NCBI GenBank assembly: GCA_934153655.1
Contig: CAKPFH010000060.1
Location: forward strand, 1 to 5,133
From: an uncultured Bacilli bacterium
Lineage (GTDB): Bacteria; Bacillota_I; Bacilli_A; RF39; UBA660
DNA: 5,133 nucleotides
Direction: 5' to 3'
Of this stretch, positions 1-5,122 are shown piece by piece (the stretch's first letter is position 1; each line of letters begins with the position of its first letter). The notes under the pieces were generated by a model. That model worked only from the letters and a program-made list of their open reading frames with translations. It did not search any database and was not told the origin of the DNA. The position numbers and the translations under genes were made by a program.

Positions 1-239
1 GTTGTTAAATTAACTGTTAAAGTAATACTACTTCCTTTTGGTATAGTAAAAGTATTATTCTCTTGATTTACTACTGTTGTTGTTATGTCTATTGATGCTG
101 TTTTTAAAACTATAACACTGTTTTTTATAACTGATACTTCATAATATGCATATGATGAATACATTCCTAAAGTAATAACGGTTAAGAATAATAAAATAAT
201 AATAAATTTCTTATTTAAATTAATTTCTTTTTCTAACAT
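1..239 (-). CDS. Exported surface protein, N-terminal part only (cut by window edge)
   Basis: I translated this by hand from ATG 237-239; 79 complete codons are visible and the frame runs open off the left edge. A GGAG ribosome binding site at 245-248, five bases before the ATG, supports the start. Residues 1-11 are polar with several lysines and residues 12-28 are strongly hydrophobic. Then comes S-S-Y-A-Y-Y at 28-33, so S-Y-A (29-31) makes a plausible type I signal peptidase site. The rest (34-79) is rich in Thr, Val, Ile and Asn and looks like beta-strand, as in secreted surface or Ig-like proteins. The hydrophobic stretch followed by Y-A-Y-Y recalls the signal regions of SipW-dependent TasA/camelysin-type proteins, but that is only a resemblance. 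An N-terminal membrane anchor without cleavage is also possible. The function cannot be named from this fragment. A terminator-like hairpin separates it from the lemA-TPM operon, so it is probably transcribed or regulated independently. Confidence 0.75.
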   Translation of the reverse strand, partial: MLEKEINLNKKFIIILLFLTVITLGMYSSYAYYEVSVIKNSVIVLKTASIDITTTVVNQENNTFTIPKGSSITLTVNLT

Positions 240-244
240 ACAAA

Positions 245-248
245 CTCC
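245..248 (-). promoter_or_regulatory. Ribosome binding site of the partial exported-protein gene
   Basis: On the minus strand an A-run leads into GGAG five bases before the ATG at 239. It fixes the start of the truncated left-edge gene. It lies only about 13 bases after the stem of the hairpin at 267-308, so that hairpin would sit in this gene's 5' leader if transcription begins upstream of it. Confidence 0.7.
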
Positions 249-260
249 TTTTTTAATATA

Positions 261-308
261 AAAAAAACATGATTAAAATTATAGATACTCTCTATATTTT
301 AATCATGT
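261..308 (-). terminator. Rho-independent terminator or leader attenuator
   Basis: Arms 267-279 and 296-308 are perfect 13-base reverse complements. After a one-base bulge (280) the pairing continues with 281-285 against 291-295, leaving a five-base loop at 286-290. On the minus strand the stem runs directly into seven U residues (267 down to 261). The stem is long but AT-rich, which fits this genome. It may end the lemA-TPM transcript, whose last stop codon is about 185 bases upstream. It may instead act as an attenuator in the leader of the left-edge gene, whose ribosome binding site follows immediately. The sequence alone does not decide between these. Confidence 0.65.
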
Positions 309-315
309 AATTTTC

Positions 316-345
316 TTTATAATTTTTATTATTTTTAATTAACAA
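316..345 (-). promoter_or_regulatory. Tentative promoter for the left-edge gene
   Basis: TTGTTA (340-345) and TATAAA (316-321) are 18 bases apart on the minus strand, matching four and five of six consensus positions. Transcription would start near 309, at the base of the 267-308 hairpin, making that hairpin the first element of the leader. In DNA this AT-rich such matches arise easily by chance, so this is only a candidate. Confidence 0.3.
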
Positions 346-349
346 ATTT

Positions 350-431
350 GCTGTGATATATATATATATATAGTGTTATAAGGGTTTTCATGATGAATAC
401 TTGTCCATTTATATACATATATAATCACAGC
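350..431. repeat. Long imperfect inverted repeat with GC-rich ends and an AT dinucleotide run
   Basis: GCTGTGAT at 350-357 is the exact reverse complement of ATCACAGC at 424-431. Pairing continues inward: with 423 bulged, 358-370 pairs with 410-422 apart from one A-C mismatch (364/416). This gives roughly 20 base pairs around a 39-base apical region (371-409). Inside that region TTCA (387-390) and TGAA (394-397) form a small nested hairpin. The left arm contains an uninterrupted alternating AT run at 356-372. No U-tract follows on either strand, so it is not a typical terminator. I see no convincing target-site duplication outside the ends. It could be a structured RNA, a protein-binding cruciform or a miniature mobile-element remnant; I do not recognise the family. 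Confidence 0.6.
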
Positions 432-469
432 CTTTCTATTATTAATATACCTAAATTATAAAATATTTT

Positions 470-494
470 TTGCTTTTAAGCAAGTATTTTTTTT
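470..494 (+). terminator. Weak hairpin followed by T8, plus-strand orientation
   Basis: TTGCT (470-474) pairs with AGCAA (479-483) around a four-base loop, followed by GTA and eight T residues (487-494). The stem is short, so efficiency is doubtful. The orientation is plus-strand, convergent with the TPM gene, whose stop codon (493-495) overlaps the T-tract. It would make sense only if something is transcribed from the plus strand to its left. Confidence 0.25.
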
Positions 495-1425
495 AAAATC
501 CTCGTGATGAGCCTCCTCCACCTGAAGAACCACCACCACCGGAAAATCCTCCTCCTGATGAACCAGATGATCCCCAAGATGAAAAGCCTCCTCCATAGTA
601 TCTGCCTCCACCAGTTGAAAATAAAGCATAAAATATTCCAACAATAAAGAATAAGAAAAATGCTGTTATTTCACTTTCAATTAAAGCAAGTGGAACTAGG
701 GAACTAAATATTATTGTTATTAAGACAAAAGCTAAGAAGCCCATTATTGTAGAAATAAAACCAAACTTTTTTAAAGTCTTTCTTGATTTTTTACTTCTAA
801 AAAACTTAACTTGTAAAGAAGATCCTGTAAGAACTCCAACAATTAAACCAAAAGCAGAAGCTGCAACATAAGAAAAACTATCTGAATTATTTTTTTCTAC
901 TGGTTTACTATAACTTAAATCTAAATTATTTTGTTCAACTATTTCAGTATAAAAAGCATCATAACCATTTTTTATACCTTCATTCCATTTATCTTCTTTT
1001 AAATAAGGAATTATATATTTATCTTGAAATCTTCCTGTTTTTCCATCTGGCAATATTCCTTCTAAACCATATCCTACTTCAACTCTAAATTTTCTTTCTT
1101 CAAGAGCTAGTAAAAGTAATAAACCATTATTTTTATCTTTATCTCCTATTCCAAACTCTCGAAATAATTTAGTAGCATAATCTTCTAAGGAATATCCTTC
1201 TAAGTTTTTAACTGTTACAACTACTATCTGAGTTCCATCAACACTTGCTAATTTACTACTTTTAGAAACTATATATTTTTCAGTTTCATTTGATAATATA
1301 TTAGCATAATCATTTACATAAAAATCATTAGTTGGTTTTACTAAAGCAAAAACATTAAAAGAAGAAAAACAAATAAACAAAAGAAGAAGGATTAAATAAT
1401 TTTTAATCCTAATCAAACGATACAT
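493..1425 (-). CDS. TPM-domain (YgcG-like) membrane protein with Gly/Ser-rich tail
   Basis: The product is a 310-residue membrane protein. Residues 1-27 form a signal sequence (basic start, hydrophobic 10-22, V-F-A at 25-27 as a likely cleavage site). Residues 34-165 carry a TPM domain (PF04536 type), with the usual features: an N-D-Y-A-N-I-L segment near 38, a Q-I-V-V-V-T-V strand near 66-72, G-I-G-D near 92, N-N-G-L-L-L-L near 99-105, and R-V-E-V-G-Y-G-L-E-G near 114-123. Hydrophobic helices follow at about 186-204, 222-245 and 252-270. The tail from 271 to 310 is almost entirely Gly and Ser with a few aromatics and ends S-S-R-G-F, a common ending in this family. Although the domain is often labelled a phosphatase after plant TLP18.3, the bacterial role is not established. 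The start overlaps lemA by 17 bases and has its own AAAGAGG site, indicating co-expression with lemA. Confidence 0.9.
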   Translation of the reverse strand: MYRLIRIKNYLILLLLFICFSSFNVFALVKPTNDFYVNDYANILSNETEKYIVSKSSKLASVDGTQIVVVTVKNLEGYSLEDYATKLFREFGIGDKDKNNGLLLLLALEERKFRVEVGYGLEGILPDGKTGRFQDKYIIPYLKEDKWNEGIKNGYDAFYTEIVEQNNLDLSYSKPVEKNNSDSFSYVAASAFGLIVGVLTGSSLQVKFFRSKKSRKTLKKFGFISTIMGFLAFVLITIIFSSLVPLALIESEITAFFLFFIVGIFYALFSTGGGRYYGGGFSSWGSSGSSGGGFSGGGGSSGGGGSSRGF

Positions 1426-1975
1426 TTGGTACCTCTTTATCAGTATTACTTATTTCAAAATAATCTTTATCAGTAAAACCAAACATTCCAGCTATTATAT
1501 TTTTAGGAAAACTTTTAATTAAACTATTATATTCTTTAACAGCATTATTATAGTCTTGTCTACTAACAGCTATTCTATTTTCAGTACCTGCAAGTTCATC
1601 TTGTAATTGAATAAAATTAGTATTTGATTTTAAATCAGGATAATTTTCTACTATAACATTTAAAGAATTTAAAGCACTTGTTAATTCATCATTTGCCCTA
1701 GCTTGATCAGTAACAGTTTTAGCATTTACTAAATTCTCACGAGCTTTAGTTATACTATCAATTATTTTTTCTTCATGAGCCATGTAACCTTTAACTGTAT
1801 TAATTAAATTAGGTATTAAATCAGCTCTTCTTTTTAATTGAACTGAAATGTCTGAATATTTACTATCAACATTTTCATTTACTTTAACCATACTGTTATA
1901 ACTAGATCCTAATAATATAACTAATAACACTATAATAGCTATTACTCCTATTAACACTCCTGTACCTTTTTTCAT
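1409..1975 (-). CDS. lemA: LemA family membrane protein
   Basis: The product is 188 residues, the usual length for LemA. Residues 1-6 are basic, and 7-23 form a single N-terminal membrane helix. The rest is a helical, coiled-coil-like domain predicted outside the membrane. Family hallmarks are visible: Q-L-K-R-R-A-D-L-I-P-N-L-I-N-T-V-K-G-Y at 46-64, H-E near 67-68 followed by A-R at 78-79, Y-P-D-L-K at 112-116, and L-Q-D-E-L-A-G-T-E-N-R-I-A-V-S-R at 124-139 followed by Y-N-x-A-V-K-E-Y-N at 142-150. The biochemical role of LemA is unknown; it is widely found beside TPM-domain or HtpX-like membrane genes. Here it is the first gene of a two-gene operon with the TPM protein. ATG 1975 is preceded by an AGAGGTG site and a good promoter at 1999-2027. 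Confidence 0.95.
   Translation of the reverse strand: MKKGTGVLIGVIAIIVLLVILLGSSYNSMVKVNENVDSKYSDISVQLKRRADLIPNLINTVKGYMAHEEKIIDSITKARENLVNAKTVTDQARANDELTSALNSLNVIVENYPDLKSNTNFIQLQDELAGTENRIAVSRQDYNNAVKEYNSLIKSFPKNIIAGMFGFTDKDYFEISNTDKEVPNVSFD
1432..1438 (-). promoter_or_regulatory. Ribosome binding site of the TPM gene, inside the lemA coding end
   Basis: AAAGAGG ends six bases before ATG 1423-1425. It lies within the last codons of lemA, so the TPM gene can initiate by itself or by re-initiation after lemA. It confirms the start that gives the 17-base overlap. Confidence 0.8.
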
Positions 1976-1979
1976 AATT

Positions 1980-1986
1980 CACCTCT
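1980..1986 (-). promoter_or_regulatory. Ribosome binding site of lemA
   Basis: AGAGGTG lies four bases before ATG 1975 on the minus strand. It sits in a very short predicted leader of about 15-18 bases downstream of the promoter at 1999-2027. Confidence 0.75.
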
Positions 1987-1998
1987 TTCTACAATTAA

Positions 1999-2027
1999 AG
2001 TATATAATAAACCTATATTTTTTTCAA
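1999..2027 (-). promoter_or_regulatory. Sigma-A-type promoter of the lemA-TPM operon
   Basis: TTGAAA (2022-2027) and TATACT (1999-2004) are separated by exactly 17 bases on the minus strand. Each hexamer matches five of six consensus positions. Transcription would start near 1992, about 17 bases before the lemA ATG. This makes lemA-TPM a unit separate from the upstream pfl operon. Confidence 0.75.
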
Positions 2028-2048
2028 GTAGATAAGAAAAAGATCCTT

Positions 2049-2122
2049 ATAACTTGATTTCATCATATAAAAACCCTATTTCTCTTATGTCCAAGAAACA
2101 AAGTTCCTGTTATTTAAGTTAT
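2049..2122. repeat. Inverted repeat enclosing the pflA-lemA gap
   Basis: ATAACTT (2049-2055) is the reverse complement of AAGTTAT (2116-2122), enclosing 60 bases. On the minus strand a second small stem can form between CAGGAA and TTCTTG just inside the outer arm. No U-tract follows, so I see no classical terminator for the pfl operon in this 161-base gap. The region lies 3' of pflA and upstream of the lemA promoter, so it would be in the pfl transcript, not the lemA one. Seven-base arms in such AT-rich DNA could be chance. Confidence 0.3.
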
Positions 2123-2136
2123 TTTTTTATTTATTA

Positions 2137-2835
2137 TCAAGTTAATTCTTGAAACTTTTTATATAAGTCATTACATTTAGTAATAGACATATCATCTATA
2201 TTTAATTTATATGGAATATTTAACTTTTGATATTTTTCTATTCCTAGTCTATGATATGGTAAGAATTTTACTTCTTCTACGTTTTCTATTTTCTTTAAAT
2301 ATTCTTTTAAACTTCTCATATAATCTAAGTTATCATTTATACCTGGTATTATTACTTGAGTTATATGAACTTTTAAATCATGGTTATTAATTATTTTTAT
2401 AAAGTTTTCTTGAACACTTATATCTTGAGTTGTTAAATATTTATATTCTTTTTCTCTGGTATCTTTTATATCTAATATTATTATGTCTGTATATTTTAAA
2501 AGTTCATCTATATCACCTAGATAATCACCTGAGGTTTCTATAGCAACATTTATATTTTCTTTTTTTAATTCTTTTAAAACTTTTATTAGAAAATTAGTTT
2601 GAAGAAGAGGTTCACCTCCTGAAAAGGTGACACCTCCTTTTTTACCAAAGTAAGTTTTATAACGTTTTATTTTGTTTACAAGTTCTAATTCGGTCATATT
2701 ATCTTTTTGCATTGTAAACATCTCTGGGTTATGGCAATACAAACATCTTTTTCTACAACCATTTAAAAATATTACTATTCTAATACCTGGTCCATCAACA
2801 CAAGACATAGTTTCAATTGATGAAACACTTCCCAT
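2137..2835 (-). CDS. pflA: Pyruvate formate-lyase activating enzyme (radical SAM)
   Basis: This cytoplasmic enzyme uses S-adenosylmethionine and a 4Fe-4S cluster to place the glycyl radical on PflB. The product is 232 residues, slightly shorter than the E. coli enzyme. V-D-G-P-G-I-R at 13-19 precedes the cluster motif C27-x3-C31-x2-C34, which reads G-C-R-K-R-C-L-Y-C-H-N-P. G-G-V-T-F-S-G-G-E-P-L-L-Q at 67-79 contains the GGEP SAM-binding element. D-I-K-D at 122-125, V-I-I-P-G near 161-165 and F-L-P-Y-H-R-L-G near 191-198 match PflA proteins. The ATG directly follows the pflB stop codon (TAAATG), with a modest GAGG at 2844-2847, so translation is likely coupled to pflB. The frame ends in TGA followed at once by TAA. 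No key residue is missing. Confidence 0.97.
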   Translation of the reverse strand: MGSVSSIETMSCVDGPGIRIVIFLNGCRKRCLYCHNPEMFTMQKDNMTELELVNKIKRYKTYFGKKGGVTFSGGEPLLQTNFLIKVLKELKKENINVAIETSGDYLGDIDELLKYTDIIILDIKDTREKEYKYLTTQDISVQENFIKIINNHDLKVHITQVIIPGINDNLDYMRSLKEYLKKIENVEEVKFLPYHRLGIEKYQKLNIPYKLNIDDMSITKCNDLYKKFQELT

Positions 2836-5043
2836 TTACATAGCCTCATGGAAAGTTCTTTTAATTACTTCATCTTTTTGTTCATCAGTTAAACGATTAA
2901 ATCGAACCGAATAACCTGATACCCGAATAGTTAAAAGTGGGTATTTTTCCGGATGATTTTTAGCATCTATTAAAGTTTCTCTAGTTAAAACATTTACATT
3001 TAAATGATGAGCTCCTTGCATGAAATAACCATTTAAAATTGAAACTAAGTTATCTATTTGATCTTCTTTATTGTTTCCTAAAGCTTTTGGTACAATTGAG
3101 AAAGTATTACTAATTCCATCTCTACAACAGTTTTTATAATCAAGTTTAGCAACACTATTAAGACTTGCTAAAGCTCCACTTTTATCTCTTCCATGCATTG
3201 GGTTAGCTCCTGGGGCAAATGGAGTTCCGGCAAGTCTTCCATCTGGAGTAGTACCGGTTTTATGACCATATACAACATTTGAGGTAATGGTTAAAACTGA
3301 TAAAGTTGGATGTGATTTTCGGTAAGTTTTATGTCTTGCAAGTTCAAAATATAATTTTTCTAGAACCATTTTAGCAATACTATCTACACGGTCATCATCA
3401 TTTCCATATTTTGGGTAATCTCCTTCAACTTTAAAATCAATTGCTATTCCTTCTTCATTTCTAATAGGTGTTACTTTAGCATATTTAATAGCTGATAAGC
3501 TATCAGCAACAACTGATAATCCGGCAACTCCATAAGCCATTAAACGTCTAACCTTAGTATCATGTAAAGCCATTTGACTTGCTTCATAAGCATATTTATC
3601 ATGCATATAATGAATAATATTCATGCTATCAGCGTATATCTTAGCTGTTTTTTCAATTACTAAGTCAAAGTTTTGTAATACTTTTTGATAGTTTAAATAT
3701 TTATCATCTAATTTTTTAATACCATCTAATACTTTTATTCCTTCTCTTTCATCTATTCCTTCATTTATACTATATAAAAGAGCTTTAGCTAGATTACATC
3801 TTGCTCCAAAAAATTGCATATCACGTCCCAAACGCATTGCTGAAACACAACAAGCTATTCCATAATCATCACCATAAAGTGGTCGCATTAAATCATCATT
3901 TTCATATTGAATACTATCAGTTTCAATACTCATCTTAGCTGCATATCTTTTAAAGTTCTCAGGTAAATACTCACTCCATAAAACAGTCATATTAGGTTCA
4001 GGACTTGGATTTAAATTAGTTAAAGTATGTAAAATTCTATATGATGTTTTAGTTATCATACTTTTTTTATTTTTAAAACATCCTCCAATACTACAGGTTA
4101 CCCAAGTAGGATCTCCTGAAAATAATTCATCATATTCAGGAGTTCTTAAATGTCTAATTAATCTTAATTTAATTACAAATTGATCAACTAATTCTTGAAC
4201 TTCTTCTTCAGTTATTAAACCATTTTGTAAATCATGTTCAAAGTAAATATCTAAAAAAGCATCTACTCTACCAAGAGACTCAGCTGCCCCATTGTTTTCT
4301 TTAACAGCTGCAAGATAAGCAAGATATAACCATTCAACTGCTTCAAAACTATTAGTAGCAGGTTTTGATATATCAAAGCCATATGATAAAGCCATTTCTT
4401 TCATTTTATTTAAAGCTTTTATTTGATTACTTACTTCTTCTCTTAATCTAATGCTTTCATCTAATTCTACTTTTATCTTTTCTAAATCTTTTTGTTTTTC
4501 TTCTATTAAAAAGTTGACTCCATATAAAGCAACTCTTCTATAGTCTCCTATTATTCTTCCTCTTCCATAAGCATCGGGAAGGCCTGTAATTAATCCAACA
4601 TGTTTAGCAAGTTTAATTTCTTTAGTATAGGCATCATACACTCCATCATTATGAGACTTAGTAAACATTGAAAAATACTTTTCTATATTAGGATCCATTT
4701 TATAACCATATGTAGCTAAGCTATTTTTAAGCATACGCATGCCCCCAAATGGATTCATTATTCTTTTTAAAGGTTTATCCGTTTGAAGACCAAATATTAC
4801 CTCGTTTTCCTTATCTATATAACCAGGTTCAAAATTATTAATACCTGATACATGAATAGTATCAATATCTAATACTTTTTTTTCTAATTCTTCTTTTAAT
4901 AAATTTTCTACTTTTTCTAAAACTTTCTTTGTTTTACTTGAAACTCCTACTAAAAATGATTCATCACCATCATATGGAGTAATATTTCTTTTAATAAAAT
5001 CATGAACATCTACATGAGTTTTATAATAACCATCTTTAAACAT
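2836..5043 (-). CDS. pflB: Pyruvate formate-lyase (formate C-acetyltransferase)
   Basis: This cytoplasmic glycyl radical enzyme converts pyruvate and CoA to acetyl-CoA and formate in anaerobic fermentation. I choose ATG 5043 (735 residues, against 760 in E. coli) because AGGAGG lies four bases before it; an in-frame ATG at 5067 would add eight residues but lies inside the -10 box. Family segments run in order: T-P-Y-D-G-D-E-S-F at 22-30, G-R-G-R-I-I-G-D-Y-R-R at 160-170, the active-site Trp in D-P-T-W at 311-314, S-P-E-P-N-M at 347-352, Y-E-N-D-D-L-M-R-P at 380-388, catalytic Cys398-Cys399, F-F-G-A-R at 411-415, and the radical motif R-V-S-G-Y with Gly710 about 25 residues from the end. All catalytic residues are present. 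Changes from E. coli include Ala instead of Pro after C-C-V-S and extra cysteines at 317, 322 and 416. No formate transporter gene lies upstream within the window. Confidence 0.98.
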   Translation of the reverse strand: MFKDGYYKTHVDVHDFIKRNITPYDGDESFLVGVSSKTKKVLEKVENLLKEELEKKVLDIDTIHVSGINNFEPGYIDKENEVIFGLQTDKPLKRIMNPFGGMRMLKNSLATYGYKMDPNIEKYFSMFTKSHNDGVYDAYTKEIKLAKHVGLITGLPDAYGRGRIIGDYRRVALYGVNFLIEEKQKDLEKIKVELDESIRLREEVSNQIKALNKMKEMALSYGFDISKPATNSFEAVEWLYLAYLAAVKENNGAAESLGRVDAFLDIYFEHDLQNGLITEEEVQELVDQFVIKLRLIRHLRTPEYDELFSGDPTWVTCSIGGCFKNKKSMITKTSYRILHTLTNLNPSPEPNMTVLWSEYLPENFKRYAAKMSIETDSIQYENDDLMRPLYGDDYGIACCVSAMRLGRDMQFFGARCNLAKALLYSINEGIDEREGIKVLDGIKKLDDKYLNYQKVLQNFDLVIEKTAKIYADSMNIIHYMHDKYAYEASQMALHDTKVRRLMAYGVAGLSVVADSLSAIKYAKVTPIRNEEGIAIDFKVEGDYPKYGNDDDRVDSIAKMVLEKLYFELARHKTYRKSHPTLSVLTITSNVVYGHKTGTTPDGRLAGTPFAPGANPMHGRDKSGALASLNSVAKLDYKNCCRDGISNTFSIVPKALGNNKEDQIDNLVSILNGYFMQGAHHLNVNVLTRETLIDAKNHPEKYPLLTIRVSGYSVRFNRLTDEQKDEVIKRTFHEAM
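2844..2847 (-). promoter_or_regulatory. Weak ribosome binding site of pflA within the pflB end
   Basis: GAGG lies eight bases before ATG 2835, inside the last pflB codons. It is a weak site. With the TAAATG junction it suggests that pflA is expressed mainly by translational coupling, which would keep the activase well below its target. Confidence 0.5.
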
Positions 5044-5047
5044 ACGT

Positions 5048-5053
5048 CCTCCT
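5048..5053 (-). promoter_or_regulatory. Strong ribosome binding site that decides the pflB start
   Basis: AGGAGG, a full anti-Shine-Dalgarno match, lies four bases before ATG 5043. It falls inside the coding frame that would start at 5067, and no such site precedes 5067. This selects the shorter protein. Confidence 0.85.
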
Positions 5054-5065
5054 CTATTCTTAATC

Positions 5066-5074
5066 ATTATACCA
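5066..5074 (-). promoter_or_regulatory. Extended -10 promoter of pflB-pflA
   Basis: TATAAT (5066-5071) is a perfect -10 box, preceded by TGG (5072-5074) to give the TGn extended -10 element. At the usual spacing the -35 region (about 5089-5095) is poor (TTTCTA or TTCTAT), as is common for extended -10 promoters. Transcription should begin near 5058-5060, leaving a leader of about 16 bases that carries AGGAGG. Confidence 0.75.
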
Positions 5075-5092
5075 TACTTTTTTTAGATATAG

Positions 5093-5122
5093 AAAAAAAG
5101 TTTTAATTTTTTTAAAACTTTT
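5093..5122 (-). terminator. Probable terminator of an off-window upstream gene
   Basis: AAAAGTTTTAA (5096-5106) is the exact reverse complement of 5112-5122, with a five-base loop. On the minus strand the stem ends in a run of seven U residues (5099 down to 5093). It contains only one G-C pair, so the stem is weak, but its place just upstream of the pflB promoter fits the end of a preceding minus-strand gene. It would insulate pflB from read-through. Confidence 0.5.

Noticed and set aside
335..418. Minus-strand 27-codon frame inside the inverted repeat, considered as a small hydrophobic type I toxin
   Set aside because: The nearest AAAGG is 12 bases before the ATG, and much of the peptide is just the translated AT dinucleotide run. 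There is no clean single membrane helix with a charged tail as in Fst/Ldr-type toxins.
350..431. Hammerhead or other small self-cleaving ribozyme, suggested by ATGATGAA in the loop
   Set aside because: The hammerhead core needs CUGAUGA together with GAAA at defined helix junctions. Here the first base pair of that core is wrong and no matching GAAA-stem arrangement exists.
350..431. Insertion sequence or MITE with terminal inverted repeats
   Set aside because: The ends are inverted repeats, but I find no target-site duplication in the flanks and no transposase remnant, so mobility is not supported, only possible.
456..644. Minus-strand 62-codon open frame overlapping the end of the TPM gene
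   Set aside because: It is in another frame of the Gly/Ser-rich tail. Its Val/His/Glu-rich composition comes from reading glycine codons out of frame, and the TPM frame is clearly the coding one.
2024..2078. Minus-strand 17-codon frame starting ATG-ATG in the pflA-lemA gap
   Set aside because: It is very short, has no proper ribosome site (only GGG at a poor distance), and runs into the lemA -35 box.
2137..2139. UGA read as tryptophan (Mycoplasma code), which would extend pflA
   Set aside because: The Trp codons checked in pflB and the TPM gene are all TGG. TAA follows the TGA directly, so at most one residue would be added and nothing supports code 4.
2672..2914. Plus-strand 80-codon open frame across the pflA-pflB junction
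   Set aside because: It is fully antisense to conserved parts of pflA and pflB, has no ribosome binding site, and shows no recognisable protein features.
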